Part shown: positions 8,292-16,340 of the stretch, piece by piece
Layout of the letters: the number at the start of each line of letters is the position of its first letter
How positions within the stretch are numbered: position 1 is the stretch's first letter
From: RH-AL1 sp965198715
Lineage (GTDB): Bacteria > Pseudomonadota > Alphaproteobacteria > Rhizobiales > Beijerinckiaceae
Direction: 5' to 3'
NCBI GenBank assembly: GCA_965198715.1
Contig: CBDAPV010000001.1
Span: 682,001 to 746,000 of the forward strand
DNA length: 64,000 nt
The notes under the pieces: model-generated
What the model was told of the DNA's origin: nothing
The model's database searches: none
The model's input: only the letters and a program-made list of their open reading frames with translations
Program-made: the position numbers and the translations under genes

Positions 8292-9574
8292 CAGGCTGCT
8301 GAAGAACGCCGTTGTAGTCGAGGCGGAGTGGATGGTGAGGATCGCTGGTTGAGTGATCGCGGTCGAGAGCCCGATCGTCCGGTGCTCGGCTCTCTCGCCG
8401 GGTTGGATCAGGTGGCCGCCGTCAGCAGCTTGGGCAATCTCACCAGGTTGTAGGCGGCGGCGAAGGTGAACGACCATCCCACGCGATCGGTGCCGCGCCG
8501 CGCCGCATCGGTCGCCGCATGCCGCCGATCGTCTTCATCCAGCCGAACACCTCCTCGATGCGCTTGCGGATGCGCTGGCTCGCGGCGTAGCCGGGGTGGC
8601 GCGTGGTGCGCCGATCGATGGCCGATCCGCGCAGGCGGCGCGCGACGTGCGGGCGCACGTTCATGGAGCGGCACTCGTTCACGAAGTCGGCGGCATCATA
8701 GCCCTTGTCGGCGCCGAGCGTGACGGGGCGCGGCCGGTCGGCGTGCTTCTCGATCATCGCCAGCGCGGCGAGCCGCTCGGCGTGACCGTTCGCCTGGGTC
8801 AGGCAGGCGTCGACGACGAGCCCGCAACGGTTCTCCATCAGGGCATGGCCAAGGAAGGCGAGCTTGGCCTCCATGCCTGGACCCTTGCGGTAGAGCTTGG
8901 CCTCCGGATCGGTGCTGGAGGCATGGGTCGCGTTGGTGCGCGTCTCGCCATGGAAGTCGGCCTCCGCGTTGCGCCCGCCCGATGAGGCGGCTCGTCGCCC
9001 GGTCCCTCGGCGGGCTCATTGGGTTTGACGCTCTTCATCGACGACCACGCCTGGATCATCGTGCCGTCGACGCTGAAGTGATCGGACGACAGCAGCCGCT
9101 TCACCCGAGGCCGCGCCAGCAGCGTCGCCAGGAACCGCGCAGCGACATCGCCCTCAAGCAGGCGGTCGCGGTTCTTCGAGAAGGTGGAGGCGTCCCACAC
9201 CGGCTCGTCCGCATCGAGACCGACAAACCAGCGGAACAGCAGGTCGAACGCCATGCGCTCCATCAACTGGCGCTCGGAGCGCACCGAATAGAAGGCCTGA
9301 AGCAGCATGGCCCGCGGCAGCATCTGCGGCGCGATCGAGGGACGCCCGATGCCCGAGTACAGCGCCGCCAGCTCCCGCTCCATCGCCGCCAGCGTCTCGT
9401 CCGTCAGCGCCCGAATGACGCGCAGAGGATGGTCGGGCCGCAGCCGCGCCTCGACGCCAACGTAACTGAACAACGACCCCGTCCGCTCGTCCGATCCGCG
9501 CAAATCAGCCTCCTCGACGAGGAGACTGAATCACGATCCCTCAACGGCGGCGAGCAGCCTTTTTCAGCAGCCTG
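8292..9574 (-). mobile_element. IS5-family insertion sequence, 1283 bp
   Basis: The element is bounded by inverted ends CAGGCTGCTGAAGAA (8292-8306) and TTTTTCAGCAGCCTG (9560-9574) and flanked by TTAG on both sides (8288-8291 and 9575-9578), a target duplication of the YTAR type known for IS5-group elements. The ends differ by one base. It holds one transposase gene on the minus strand, which is broken. A truncated second copy is at 33801-34303. Confidence 0.85.
8408..9503 (-). pseudogene. IS5-family transposase, frameshifted
   Basis: Reading from TTG 9503, the protein starts MRGSDERTGSLFSYV and includes the DUF772-type N-terminal domain and the first catalytic Asp (SSDHFSVDGTMIQAW). Near 8985 the frame shifts; the next part continues in another frame (MEAKLAFLGHALMENR, GADKGYDAADFV, RKRIEEVFGWMKTIGG). 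A second shift near 8510 is needed to reach the normal end (VGWSFTFAAAYNLVRLPKL). At least two frameshifts make the transposase inactive. Confidence 0.85.
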
Positions 9575-9590
9575 TTAGAGCATCTTCCGA

Positions 9591-9680
9591 TCACCATGCA
9601 TCGTAGCCTGCGGCGGCGAAGAAGTTTGTACATTCGCTTGGCTTGAAGGTGTCGATGAGACGCCCGATCGCGCGGGCCTC
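9591..9680 (-). pseudogene. IS630-family transposase C-terminal fragment
   Basis: Thirty codons on the minus strand read AIGRLIDTFKPSECTNFFAA and end with AGYDAW and a stop. This is the characteristic tail of IS630/Tc1-like transposases. Everything upstream is gone, replaced by a saccharopine-reductase-like fragment. Confidence 0.6.
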
Positions 9681-9689
9681 AAGAGTTGT

Positions 9690-9978
9690 GGAGCGCGAGC
9701 GGACGCAGGCCGGACAGGTGTGGCGAGTAGCTTTTCGTCAGCACGATGCGGCCGTTCGAACGCACGCGCGTGCCCTATGCGATTGCTTCGACCATCGTCT
9801 TCGCCGTGCCTCGGCTGGCTTGTGTGAGCCCGCCTATGGAGAGCCGGAGCCGGGCAGCGTTCGGCAGCCTCGCGACGACAGGCGCGGCTAGGAAATCGCT
9901 GGGCACGACATCGAAGCCGACGCCGAGCATCAGCATGACGCCAACGGCCTCGGCAATCCGTAAATGACCCACAGCCAA
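9690..9978 (-). pseudogene. Saccharopine dehydrogenase-like (trans-acting enoyl reductase type) fragment
   Basis: The minus strand encodes GVGFDVVPSDFLAAPVVARL and RLRLSIGGLTQASRGTAKTM, which I recognise from the saccharopine dehydrogenase/enoyl reductase family, where they follow the NADP-binding domain. A TAG at 9775-9777 interrupts the frame, and family-like sequence (RVRSNGRIVLTKSYSPHLSG) continues beyond it in the same frame. Both ends are lost. Confidence 0.6.
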
Positions 9979-10016
9979 AATTTGTTCGATGACAGCTACG
10001 GTTCCTGAAGCAGACC

Positions 10017-10901
10017 CTACGCCGCCGTTCGACCAAGCGCGAGAAAGTTGGCAAGGGTCGTTTGACGCGCGTCGCGCCGCCAGGCGAGCGCGAGGCAGGC
10101 GGTTGGTGCCGCGCCCCTGATCGGAATGTAGACCACTCCATCGACCCGGATCTTTGCGAGTGAACTCGGCACGACCGAAACGCCGGCTTCCGCCGCCACA
10201 AGATTGATGATCGAGGGGATCTGCGGCACCTCTTGGCCGAGCACGGGCTCAAACCCTGCCGCCCGGCAGGCACTCGTGATCGAATCGTGGAGGCGGGGTC
10301 CTACCGCGCGAGGAAACAGGATAAACCTGTCGGACGCGATGTCGGCAAGCATGAGGCTGCGGCTTTTCGCGAGAGGATGGTTCGAGGGTACGACAAGGAG
10401 CATCTGCTCCTCGACGAGCTTGCGTAGGCGAAGGTCCTTGTAGGTTTCGTCGTCGGGCCGAAGGAAGGCGGCATCGAGTTCGCCGCTGACGAGCCTCTCG
10501 AGGAGTCGTGCGGTGTTCGCCTCTTCCAGCGTGAGCGCCACGTCGGGATAGGCTCGACCGAAACCGCGAATGGTAGTCGGCACCATCGCGTTGAAGGCGG
10601 CGGAAGCTGTGAAGCCGACTCGTAGGCGCCCGCTGTCGCCGCGGGCAGCGCGTTGCGCGGAGACGCGTGCGCGCTCGGCCAGAGCCATCATCGCCCGCGC
10701 TTCCAGGAGGAAGGCCGCACCGGCAGCCGTCAGCTCGGCCCCGTGCGGTACCCGTCGAAACAGCTGGACGTCGAGCTCTACCTCTAGGTCCTTGATTTGC
10801 TGACTGAGCGGAGGCTGGCCGATGCCGATCTTGGCGGCGGCGCGCGTGAAGTTGCTCTCTTCAGCAACGGCCAAGAAATAGCGGATGTGACGCAGCTCCA
10901 C
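10017..10901 (-). CDS. LysR-type regulator of the adjacent itaconate-type operon
   Basis: The 294-residue protein has the LysR N-terminal winged HTH (MELRHIRYFLAVAEESNFTR and AAAKIGIGQPPLSQQIKDLE) and a periplasmic-binding-protein-like effector domain. It is divergent from the lyase/hydratase/CoA-transferase/pyruvate oxidase genes, with 92 bp between the starts. LysR regulators usually activate the divergent operon on binding a pathway metabolite. In Yersinia and Salmonella the rip operon is preceded by a LysR gene (ripR), so the same role is inferred here. Confidence 0.85.
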   Translation of the reverse strand: MELRHIRYFLAVAEESNFTRAAAKIGIGQPPLSQQIKDLEVELDVQLFRRVPHGAELTAAGAAFLLEARAMMALAERARVSAQRAARGDSGRLRVGFTASAAFNAMVPTTIRGFGRAYPDVALTLEEANTARLLERLVSGELDAAFLRPDDETYKDLRLRKLVEEQMLLVVPSNHPLAKSRSLMLADIASDRFILFPRAVGPRLHDSITSACRAAGFEPVLGQEVPQIPSIINLVAAEAGVSVVPSSLAKIRVDGVVYIPIRGAAPTACLALAWRRDARQTTLANFLALGRTAA

Positions 10902-10993
10902 CGATATCTCCGAAAGGTATGAGCAAGAACTGCGGCAGGTCTTAGACGTATAGCGGAACGCGCACCAGATCTCTCCTTACAGGAGACGTAGAG

Positions 10994-11842
10994 ATGCCGC
11001 CCACTCATCCGATTCCCGGCCGAAGCCAGCTGTTCACGCCCGCAACGAAGCCCGAGCGCTTCGCCAAGGCGGCGAGCGTCGGAGCCGATGCTCTGATCAT
11101 CGATCTCGAGGACAGCGTCGCGCCTCGGGACAAGGGCGCCGCCCGCAGCAACGCGCTGGCGTACATCCCGAAACATGCCGAGACATCGACGCTCGTCGCG
11201 CTGCGGATTAATGCCGCGTCATCGACACGCGCCGGCCTCGACGATCTCGCCGCGCTCCTTGATGCCGAGGCCGATCCGGACTTCCTGGTTCTCCCGAAGA
11301 TAGAGGCGGCGGCCGACCTGCTGCTCGTCGACCGCCTGCTTGCGGCGGCCGGCAAGCATGCCGTTCTCGTGGCACTCGTAGAGAGCGCACGCGCCCTCGC
11401 CGCCTTGGACGAGATAGTCGCGGCGACGCCGCGCCTCTCCGGGCTGATGTTCGGCGCGGCCGATATGGCTGCGGATCTCGGCGCGGAGGTCGCCTGGGGT
11501 CCGCTGGCCGCAGTGCGCATGCGCATCGTCGCAGCCGCCGCTCTGCGCGCGCTTCCCGTCGTCGATACGCCGTTCTTCAAGATCGGCGACGACACCGGGC
11601 TGCGGGAAGAGGCCGAGGCGGCACGAGCCTTCGGCTTTGCAGGAAAAGCCGCCATCCACCCCTCGCAGATCGCGACCATCGACGCCGTGTTCACGCCCGA
11701 TGCGGCCGCAGTGGATCACGCCCGCGCCGTGCTCGCCGCCAACAGCGAAGGCGTCGGCACCGTGGACGGCGCGATGATCGACGAGGCCGTCGCCCGCAGA
11801 GCGCGGCGCACCCTCGCTGCGGCCGGAGAGGCTCAATCGTGA
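10994..11842 (+). CDS. CitE-like CoA-ester lyase (putative citramalyl-CoA lyase)
   Basis: A 282-residue member of the HpcH/HpaI aldolase (CitE) family. It shows the N-terminal RSQLFTPATKPERFAKAA, the metal-site region DALIIDLEDSVAPRDK, an arginine in VALRINA and a middle LSGLMFGAADMAADLG. Family members cleave (S)-citramalyl-CoA, malyl-CoA or citryl-CoA. With the two following genes it fits citramalyl-CoA to acetyl-CoA plus pyruvate, the last step of itaconate breakdown (Ccl/RipC). A Shine-Dalgarno AGGAGA precedes ATG 10994. The stop overlaps a possible GTG start of the next gene. Confidence 0.85.
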   Translation: MPPTHPIPGRSQLFTPATKPERFAKAASVGADALIIDLEDSVAPRDKGAARSNALAYIPKHAETSTLVALRINAASSTRAGLDDLAALLDAEADPDFLVLPKIEAAADLLLVDRLLAAAGKHAVLVALVESARALAALDEIVAATPRLSGLMFGAADMAADLGAEVAWGPLAAVRMRIVAAAALRALPVVDTPFFKIGDDTGLREEAEAARAFGFAGKAAIHPSQIATIDAVFTPDAAAVDHARAVLAANSEGVGTVDGAMIDEAVARRARRTLAAAGEAQS

Positions 11843-11865
11843 CATCGAACGTAGGAGACGAAACG

Positions 11866-12390
11866 ATGGACTCAATATTCGCTTACAAGGTCGTCGGCGA
11901 ACGGCGCTACCGCGAGACCTCGGGGCTCTATTTTGAGGACTTTGTCACCGGTGACGTCTTCGAGCACCGCCCCGGCCGGACGGTGCTGGAGACCGACAAC
12001 ACCTGGTTCACGCTGCTCAGCATGAACACGCAGCAGGTGCACTTCGACGCCGCCTATGCTGGCAAAACGGAGTGGAAGAAGCTGCTAGTCGACTCGACGA
12101 TCACGCTCGCGATGCTGACCGGCATGAGCGTGCGGACGGTGAGTGCGAAGGTCGTCGCCAATCTTGGTTGGGACAAGGTCAAGGCGACCCATCCCGTCTT
12201 TGCCGGCGACACGCTCTACGCGGAATCGACGATCCTCAGGAAGCGCGAGTCGAAGAGCCGCCCGACCCAGGGGATCGTCACCGTTTCTACCCGCGGTCTC
12301 AACCAGGATGGCGTCGAGGTCATGAGCTTCGAGCGCACGATGCTCGTCCACCGCCGCGGCCACTCGCCCGAGGAGGCGGCCGGCTACTGA
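11866..12390 (+). CDS. MaoC-like hydratase (putative itaconyl-CoA/mesaconyl-CoA hydratase)
   Basis: This is a 174-residue hot-dog fold protein with the MaoC hydratase signature around TLLSMNTQQVHFDAAYA and the later VFAGDTLYAES. Start ATG 11866 has AGGAGA 8 bp upstream; a GTG at 11839, overlapping the previous stop, would add nine residues. It is much shorter than the two-domain mesaconyl-CoA hydratase of the ethylmalonyl-CoA pathway (about 340 aa). In context it best fits Ich/RipB, hydrating itaconyl-CoA to citramalyl-CoA. Confidence 0.82.
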   Translation: MDSIFAYKVVGERRYRETSGLYFEDFVTGDVFEHRPGRTVLETDNTWFTLLSMNTQQVHFDAAYAGKTEWKKLLVDSTITLAMLTGMSVRTVSAKVVANLGWDKVKATHPVFAGDTLYAESTILRKRESKSRPTQGIVTVSTRGLNQDGVEVMSFERTMLVHRRGHSPEEAAGY

Positions 12391-12428
12391 GCCGCCGCCG
12401 CGCACCAGGTCAATGAAAGGTCTCCATT

Positions 12429-13748
12429 ATGGATCCGCGTACCCTCTACCGCTCAAAGCTCACCGACGCCGCCGCCGCAGTGCGCTCGATCGCGTCGGGC
12501 TCTAACGTCTCGATGGGCATGGCCATGTCGGAGCCGCCGGCACTGCTTGCAGCCCTCGCCGCTCGTGCCCGCGCTGGCGCCGTCGACGACGTGAAGCTCT
12601 ACTACTACGAGTCGACCTCCATCGCCGGCGACACGGTGCTCGCCTACGAGCTCAACGAGCGCATCCATCCCTACTGCATGTTCATGACGGGGGTGGAGCG
12701 CAAGCTCGTCAAGCGCGGGATTGAGGATGATCGCAAGGTCGTCTCTTACGTGCCGAGCACCTTCCACCAGGCGCCGAGGCTTCTCGTCGACCACATCGGC
12801 ATCGACACGTTCCTCGTGACCGTCGCCCCGATGGACAGGCACGGCTACTTCAGCCTTGGTCTCGGCAACGACTATTCGAGCGCCGTCGCGCGTGCGGCCG
12901 GACGCCTGATCGTCGAGGTCAACGCCAACATGCCTCGCGTCCAGGGCGCCGGCGCCGCGATCCACGTGAGCGAGGTCGACGCGATCATAGAGAACGATGT
13001 GCCGCTGCTCGAGCTGCCGGTCCGCGCCGGGTCGCGCGAGGACGAAGTCATCGGCAGGACGATCGCCGCGATGGTGCCCGACGGCGCGTGCCTGCAAATG
13101 GGCGTCGGCGCCCTGCCCAACCTCGTATGCGGCAATCTAGGGACGCGCAACGACCTCGGCATCCACACCGAGGCGCTCTGCCCCGGCATGATCGACCTCA
13201 TGGAGGCGGGCGTCGTCACCAACCGGCGCAAGGCGCTCGATCGGGGACGCAGCATTTACACCTTCGCCATGGGGCAGAGGCGCATGTACGATTTCCTCGA
13301 TGGTAACCCCGGCGTCGAGAGCCGCCCGGTCGACTACGTCAACGACCCCCGCGTCATCGCCCAGAATGACCGCGTCATCTCTGTCAACGCGACGCTGCAG
13401 GTCGACCTCACCGGCGCCTGCAACGCCGAGCACCTCCTCGGCCACCAGTACAGCGCCTCCGGCGGTCAACTCGACTTTGTGCGTGGCGCCTACGCGTCCA
13501 AGGAGGGCAAGTCGATCATCGCCTGCCACGCGACGGCGGCCAAGGGCAAGGTCAGCCGCATCGTGCCGCGCCTCGACGGACCGGTGACAACGCCGCGCAT
13601 CGACACGCAGATCATTGTCACCGAGCACGGCTGGACCGACCTCAAGGGCCGCTCCTCGACCGAGCGCGCTAGTGCCCTGATCGAGATCGCTCAACCCGAG
13701 TTCCGCGACGGCCTGCGTCAGGCGGCCCGCGAGATGCACCTGGTCTGA
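12429..13748 (+). CDS. Class I CoA-transferase (putative itaconate CoA-transferase)
   Basis: The 439-residue protein belongs to the acetyl-CoA hydrolase/4-hydroxybutyrate CoA-transferase family. The catalytic glutamate is most likely E248 in GIHTEALCPGMIDLMEAGVV. The C-terminal part has the family motif SASGGQLDFVRGAY and the late ITEHGW-type IVTEHGWTDLKG. RipA of Yersinia, an itaconate CoA-transferase, belongs to this family. With the two genes before it, it would complete itaconate to acetyl-CoA and pyruvate. 4-hydroxybutyrate or acetate as substrate cannot be excluded from sequence alone. Confidence 0.85.
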   Translation: MDPRTLYRSKLTDAAAAVRSIASGSNVSMGMAMSEPPALLAALAARARAGAVDDVKLYYYESTSIAGDTVLAYELNERIHPYCMFMTGVERKLVKRGIEDDRKVVSYVPSTFHQAPRLLVDHIGIDTFLVTVAPMDRHGYFSLGLGNDYSSAVARAAGRLIVEVNANMPRVQGAGAAIHVSEVDAIIENDVPLLELPVRAGSREDEVIGRTIAAMVPDGACLQMGVGALPNLVCGNLGTRNDLGIHTEALCPGMIDLMEAGVVTNRRKALDRGRSIYTFAMGQRRMYDFLDGNPGVESRPVDYVNDPRVIAQNDRVISVNATLQVDLTGACNAEHLLGHQYSASGGQLDFVRGAYASKEGKSIIACHATAAKGKVSRIVPRLDGPVTTPRIDTQIIVTEHGWTDLKGRSSTERASALIEIAQPEFRDGLRQAAREMHLV

Positions 13749-13906
13749 GCGCGGATAGCGCGTTCGGTCTTCCGAAAGTCCACAACGCAAATTGCGCCGG
13801 TCGAGTCGAACCTCGGCGTGCCCTTACCTCGCAGCACCAACACGACCGTTTCTTTGCCCGATCCGAATGGAGCGGGTTCGCAAAATCCATACAAAAAGGC
13901 AGGCCC

Positions 13907-15640
13907 ATGAAGATCAACAACGTCGCCGACCTAATGGCCGAAACCCTGCAAGAGGTTGGCGTGTCCCGCATCTTCGGGCTCGTGGGCGACAGCCTCAATG
14001 GCATCACTGAGGCGATCCGTCGTCGCGGCACGATCGAGTGGGTGCACGTGCGCCACGAGGAGGTCGCCGCCTTCGCCGCCGGCGCCGAGGCACAGGTCAC
14101 CGGCGAGCTCGCGGTCTGCGCCGGCTCGTGCGGACCCGGCAATCTCCATCTGATCAACGGGCTGTTCGACTGCCAGCGCACCCGCGTGCCGGTGCTCGCC
14201 ATAGCCGCCCACATCCCCTCGGCCGAGATCGGCTCGAACTACTTTCAGGCGACGCATCCAGAAGAGCTGTTTCGCGAGTGCAGCGTGTACTGCGAACTCG
14301 TCTCCAATCCGGCGCAGCTTCCCTTTATCCTGGAGACGGCGATCCGGGCGGCCATCGGCCAGAGCGGCGTGGCCGTCATCGTGATCCCCGGCGACGTCGC
14401 CCTGCAGCCGGCCCCTCCGCGCGCCATGGCACCAAATCCAGGCCTCCTGCCGGCGGCGCCCGTCACCCGCCCGGCCGAGCGCGAGCTCGACGCCCTCGCC
14501 GCGCTGCTGAATGGATCGAGCAAGGTGACGCTGTTCTGCGGCCGCGGCTGCGCCGGCGCGCATGGTCCGTTGATGGAGCTGGCCGAGACGCTGAAGAGCC
14601 CCATCGTCCATGCGCTCGGCGGCAAGGAGCATGTCGAATACGACAACCCCTACGACGTCGGCATGACTGGCCTGATCGGCTTCTCGTCGGGATATGCCGC
14701 GATGATGTCCTGCGACACGCTACTGCTGCTCGGCACCGACTTCCCGTACCGCCAGTTCTTCCCGGAGCACGCGAAGACCGCGCAAGTCGACATCCGGCCG
14801 GAAAACCTCGGGCGGCGCTGCAAGCTCGATCTCGGACTGGTTGGTCAAATCGGGCCGACGATCGAAGCGCTGCTGCCCAAGCTCAAGGCGAAAAGCGACG
14901 GCGCGCATCTCGACACATCGCTGAAGCACTACGCCAATGCGCGCAAGGGTCTCGACGACCTCGCCGTCGGCAAGCCCGGCCGCAAGCCAATCCACCCGCA
15001 GTACCTGGCCAAGATCGTCAGCGCGGCGGCGGCCGACAACGCGATCTTCACCGCCGATGTCGGCACCCCGACCATCTGGGCGGCTCGCTACCTGCAAATG
15101 AATGGACGCCGACGCCTCATCGGCTCCTGGGCGCACGGCTCGATGGCGAACGCCATGGCGCAGGCGATCGGCGCTCAGGCGAGCCAACCCGGGCGCCAGG
15201 TGGTCTCGCTGTCGGGCGACGGCGGTTTCGCCATGCTGATGGGCGACATCCTCACGCTTCGCCAGCAGAAGCTGCCGGTCAAGATTGTCATCTTCAACAA
15301 TGGCACCCTCGGCTTCGTCGAGATGGAGATGAAGGCGGCCGGCTACCTCGAGACCGGGGTGGCGCTCGACAACCCCGACTTCGCCGCGATGGCCAACGCG
15401 ATCGGGATCAAGGCGCGGCGGGTCGAGGATCCCGGCGATCTGGACGAGGCGGCGCACGAGATCCTGGCGCACGACGGCCCGGCCCTGCTCGACGTCGTGA
15501 CCGCACGGAACGAGCTTTCGATGCCGCCGAAGATCCAGGCCGAGCAGGTGAAAGGCTTCAGCCTCTACGTGCTTCGCGCCATCATGAACGGCCGCGGCGA
15601 CGAGATCGTCGATCTCGCCAAGGTCAACATGCTGAGATGA
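13907..15640 (+). CDS. poxB: Thiamine-diphosphate-dependent pyruvate oxidase/dehydrogenase (PoxB-like)
   Basis: A 577-residue three-domain TPP enzyme. It has the conserved glutamate in VHVRHEEVAAFAAG (N-terminal Pyr domain), a central FAD-type domain, and the TPP-binding motif starting GDGGFAMLMGD and ending in FNNGTLGF. The overall pattern (GLVGDSLNGITEAIRRRG, CGPGNLHLINGLFDC) is typical of ubiquinone-dependent pyruvate dehydrogenase, which makes acetate and CO2. It lacks a clear long amphipathic membrane-binding tail seen in E. coli PoxB, though the end is NARGDEIVDLAKVN-like. It starts 158 bp after the CoA-transferase and may consume the pyruvate made by that operon. Confidence 0.8.
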   Translation: MKINNVADLMAETLQEVGVSRIFGLVGDSLNGITEAIRRRGTIEWVHVRHEEVAAFAAGAEAQVTGELAVCAGSCGPGNLHLINGLFDCQRTRVPVLAIAAHIPSAEIGSNYFQATHPEELFRECSVYCELVSNPAQLPFILETAIRAAIGQSGVAVIVIPGDVALQPAPPRAMAPNPGLLPAAPVTRPAERELDALAALLNGSSKVTLFCGRGCAGAHGPLMELAETLKSPIVHALGGKEHVEYDNPYDVGMTGLIGFSSGYAAMMSCDTLLLLGTDFPYRQFFPEHAKTAQVDIRPENLGRRCKLDLGLVGQIGPTIEALLPKLKAKSDGAHLDTSLKHYANARKGLDDLAVGKPGRKPIHPQYLAKIVSAAAADNAIFTADVGTPTIWAARYLQMNGRRRLIGSWAHGSMANAMAQAIGAQASQPGRQVVSLSGDGGFAMLMGDILTLRQQKLPVKIVIFNNGTLGFVEMEMKAAGYLETGVALDNPDFAAMANAIGIKARRVEDPGDLDEAAHEILAHDGPALLDVVTARNELSMPPKIQAEQVKGFSLYVLRAIMNGRGDEIVDLAKVNMLR

Positions 15641-15689
15641 GGACTTGCCCGGATACACGCTACAGGCTCACGCGTCACACTCTGCCTCC

Positions 15690-15893
15690 CGTTCGCAACG
15701 GGGCTGGCCAACTGCAAGTCGCGGTGCTGCAGCCCAAAGGCCGCGTCGGCGCGGCGGAACAACTGATCCTGCTTGACTCGCTCGCCATCACGCTGGCGAT
15801 CATCGTGCCGACGCTTGGCCTTCGCTTGGTGGTTCCGGGCCTCGAACACGAAAGCGCAACGCCGGCCTATTCCGGGCGCATCGAACTCGTGAC
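15690..15893 (+). pseudogene. cyoA (ubiquinol oxidase subunit II) fragment
   Basis: The plus strand reads VLQPKGRVGAAEQLILLDSL, a hydrophobic segment, and SATPAYSGRIELVT, the N-terminal membrane region of cytochrome o ubiquinol oxidase subunit II. A stretch between is altered (LVVPGLEHE where the family has a WRYR-type sequence). It is cut at both ends and meets a cyoC fragment on the opposite strand at about 15893. Confidence 0.55.
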
Positions 15894-16219
15894 CGAGCGC
15901 AGCGGTGACGGCCATGCTGACGTAAAACCAGAGCGCCTTCCCTCCCTCTGTGCGATCGTCGCCATGCCGCAGGTATAGCTCGACAGCAGAAGACGCGCGG
16001 TTCCGATGCCGGCGTTGGTACGGCTGAAGAGGTCGGCGCCGGACGGGCCGACAGCCGTCGCGTCCTTGAGCACGGCATAGGTGGCGAAGAACGCCGAGAA
16101 CATAACGATGTTGCTGAGGATGAACAACCAGAAGCCATAGCCGACGACGACCCGTTTGGACGCTGGCCCGCCGCTGCCGTGTCCTGTCGGGTCGTTTCCG
16201 CGCCCGGCACCGTAACCAA
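15894..16219 (-). pseudogene. cyoC (ubiquinol oxidase subunit III) fragment, frameshifted
   Basis: From ATG 16219 the minus strand starts MVTVPGAETTRQDT, then shifts frame to KRVVVGYGFWLFILSNIVMF, AFFATYAVLKDATAVGPSG and RLLLSSYTCGMATIAQ, the first third of a heme-copper oxidase subunit III (CyoC type). A further shift leads to FYVSMAVTAALG before homology stops. It is a degenerate stump. Confidence 0.65.
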
Positions 16220-16340
16220 GCCGGTTCGGATCGTGTGACGGGCCTTAGCCCTTTACCGATATTACCCGTCAGTTATCGACCGCGGCGGGCTAGGCAGGAG
16301 CGGCGATCGGCCTGTCGGGTTAGATTGGCGAGCGGGCAGG

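Noticed and set aside
11005..11694. 229-codon minus-strand Ser/Ala-rich frame
   Set aside because: It is a shadow of the CitE-like lyase gene, which has clear family motifs.
14038..15978. 646-codon plus-strand open frame overlapping poxB
   Set aside because: It is an Arg-rich shadow of poxB in another register; only its tail after 15690 has meaning, as a cyoA fragment.
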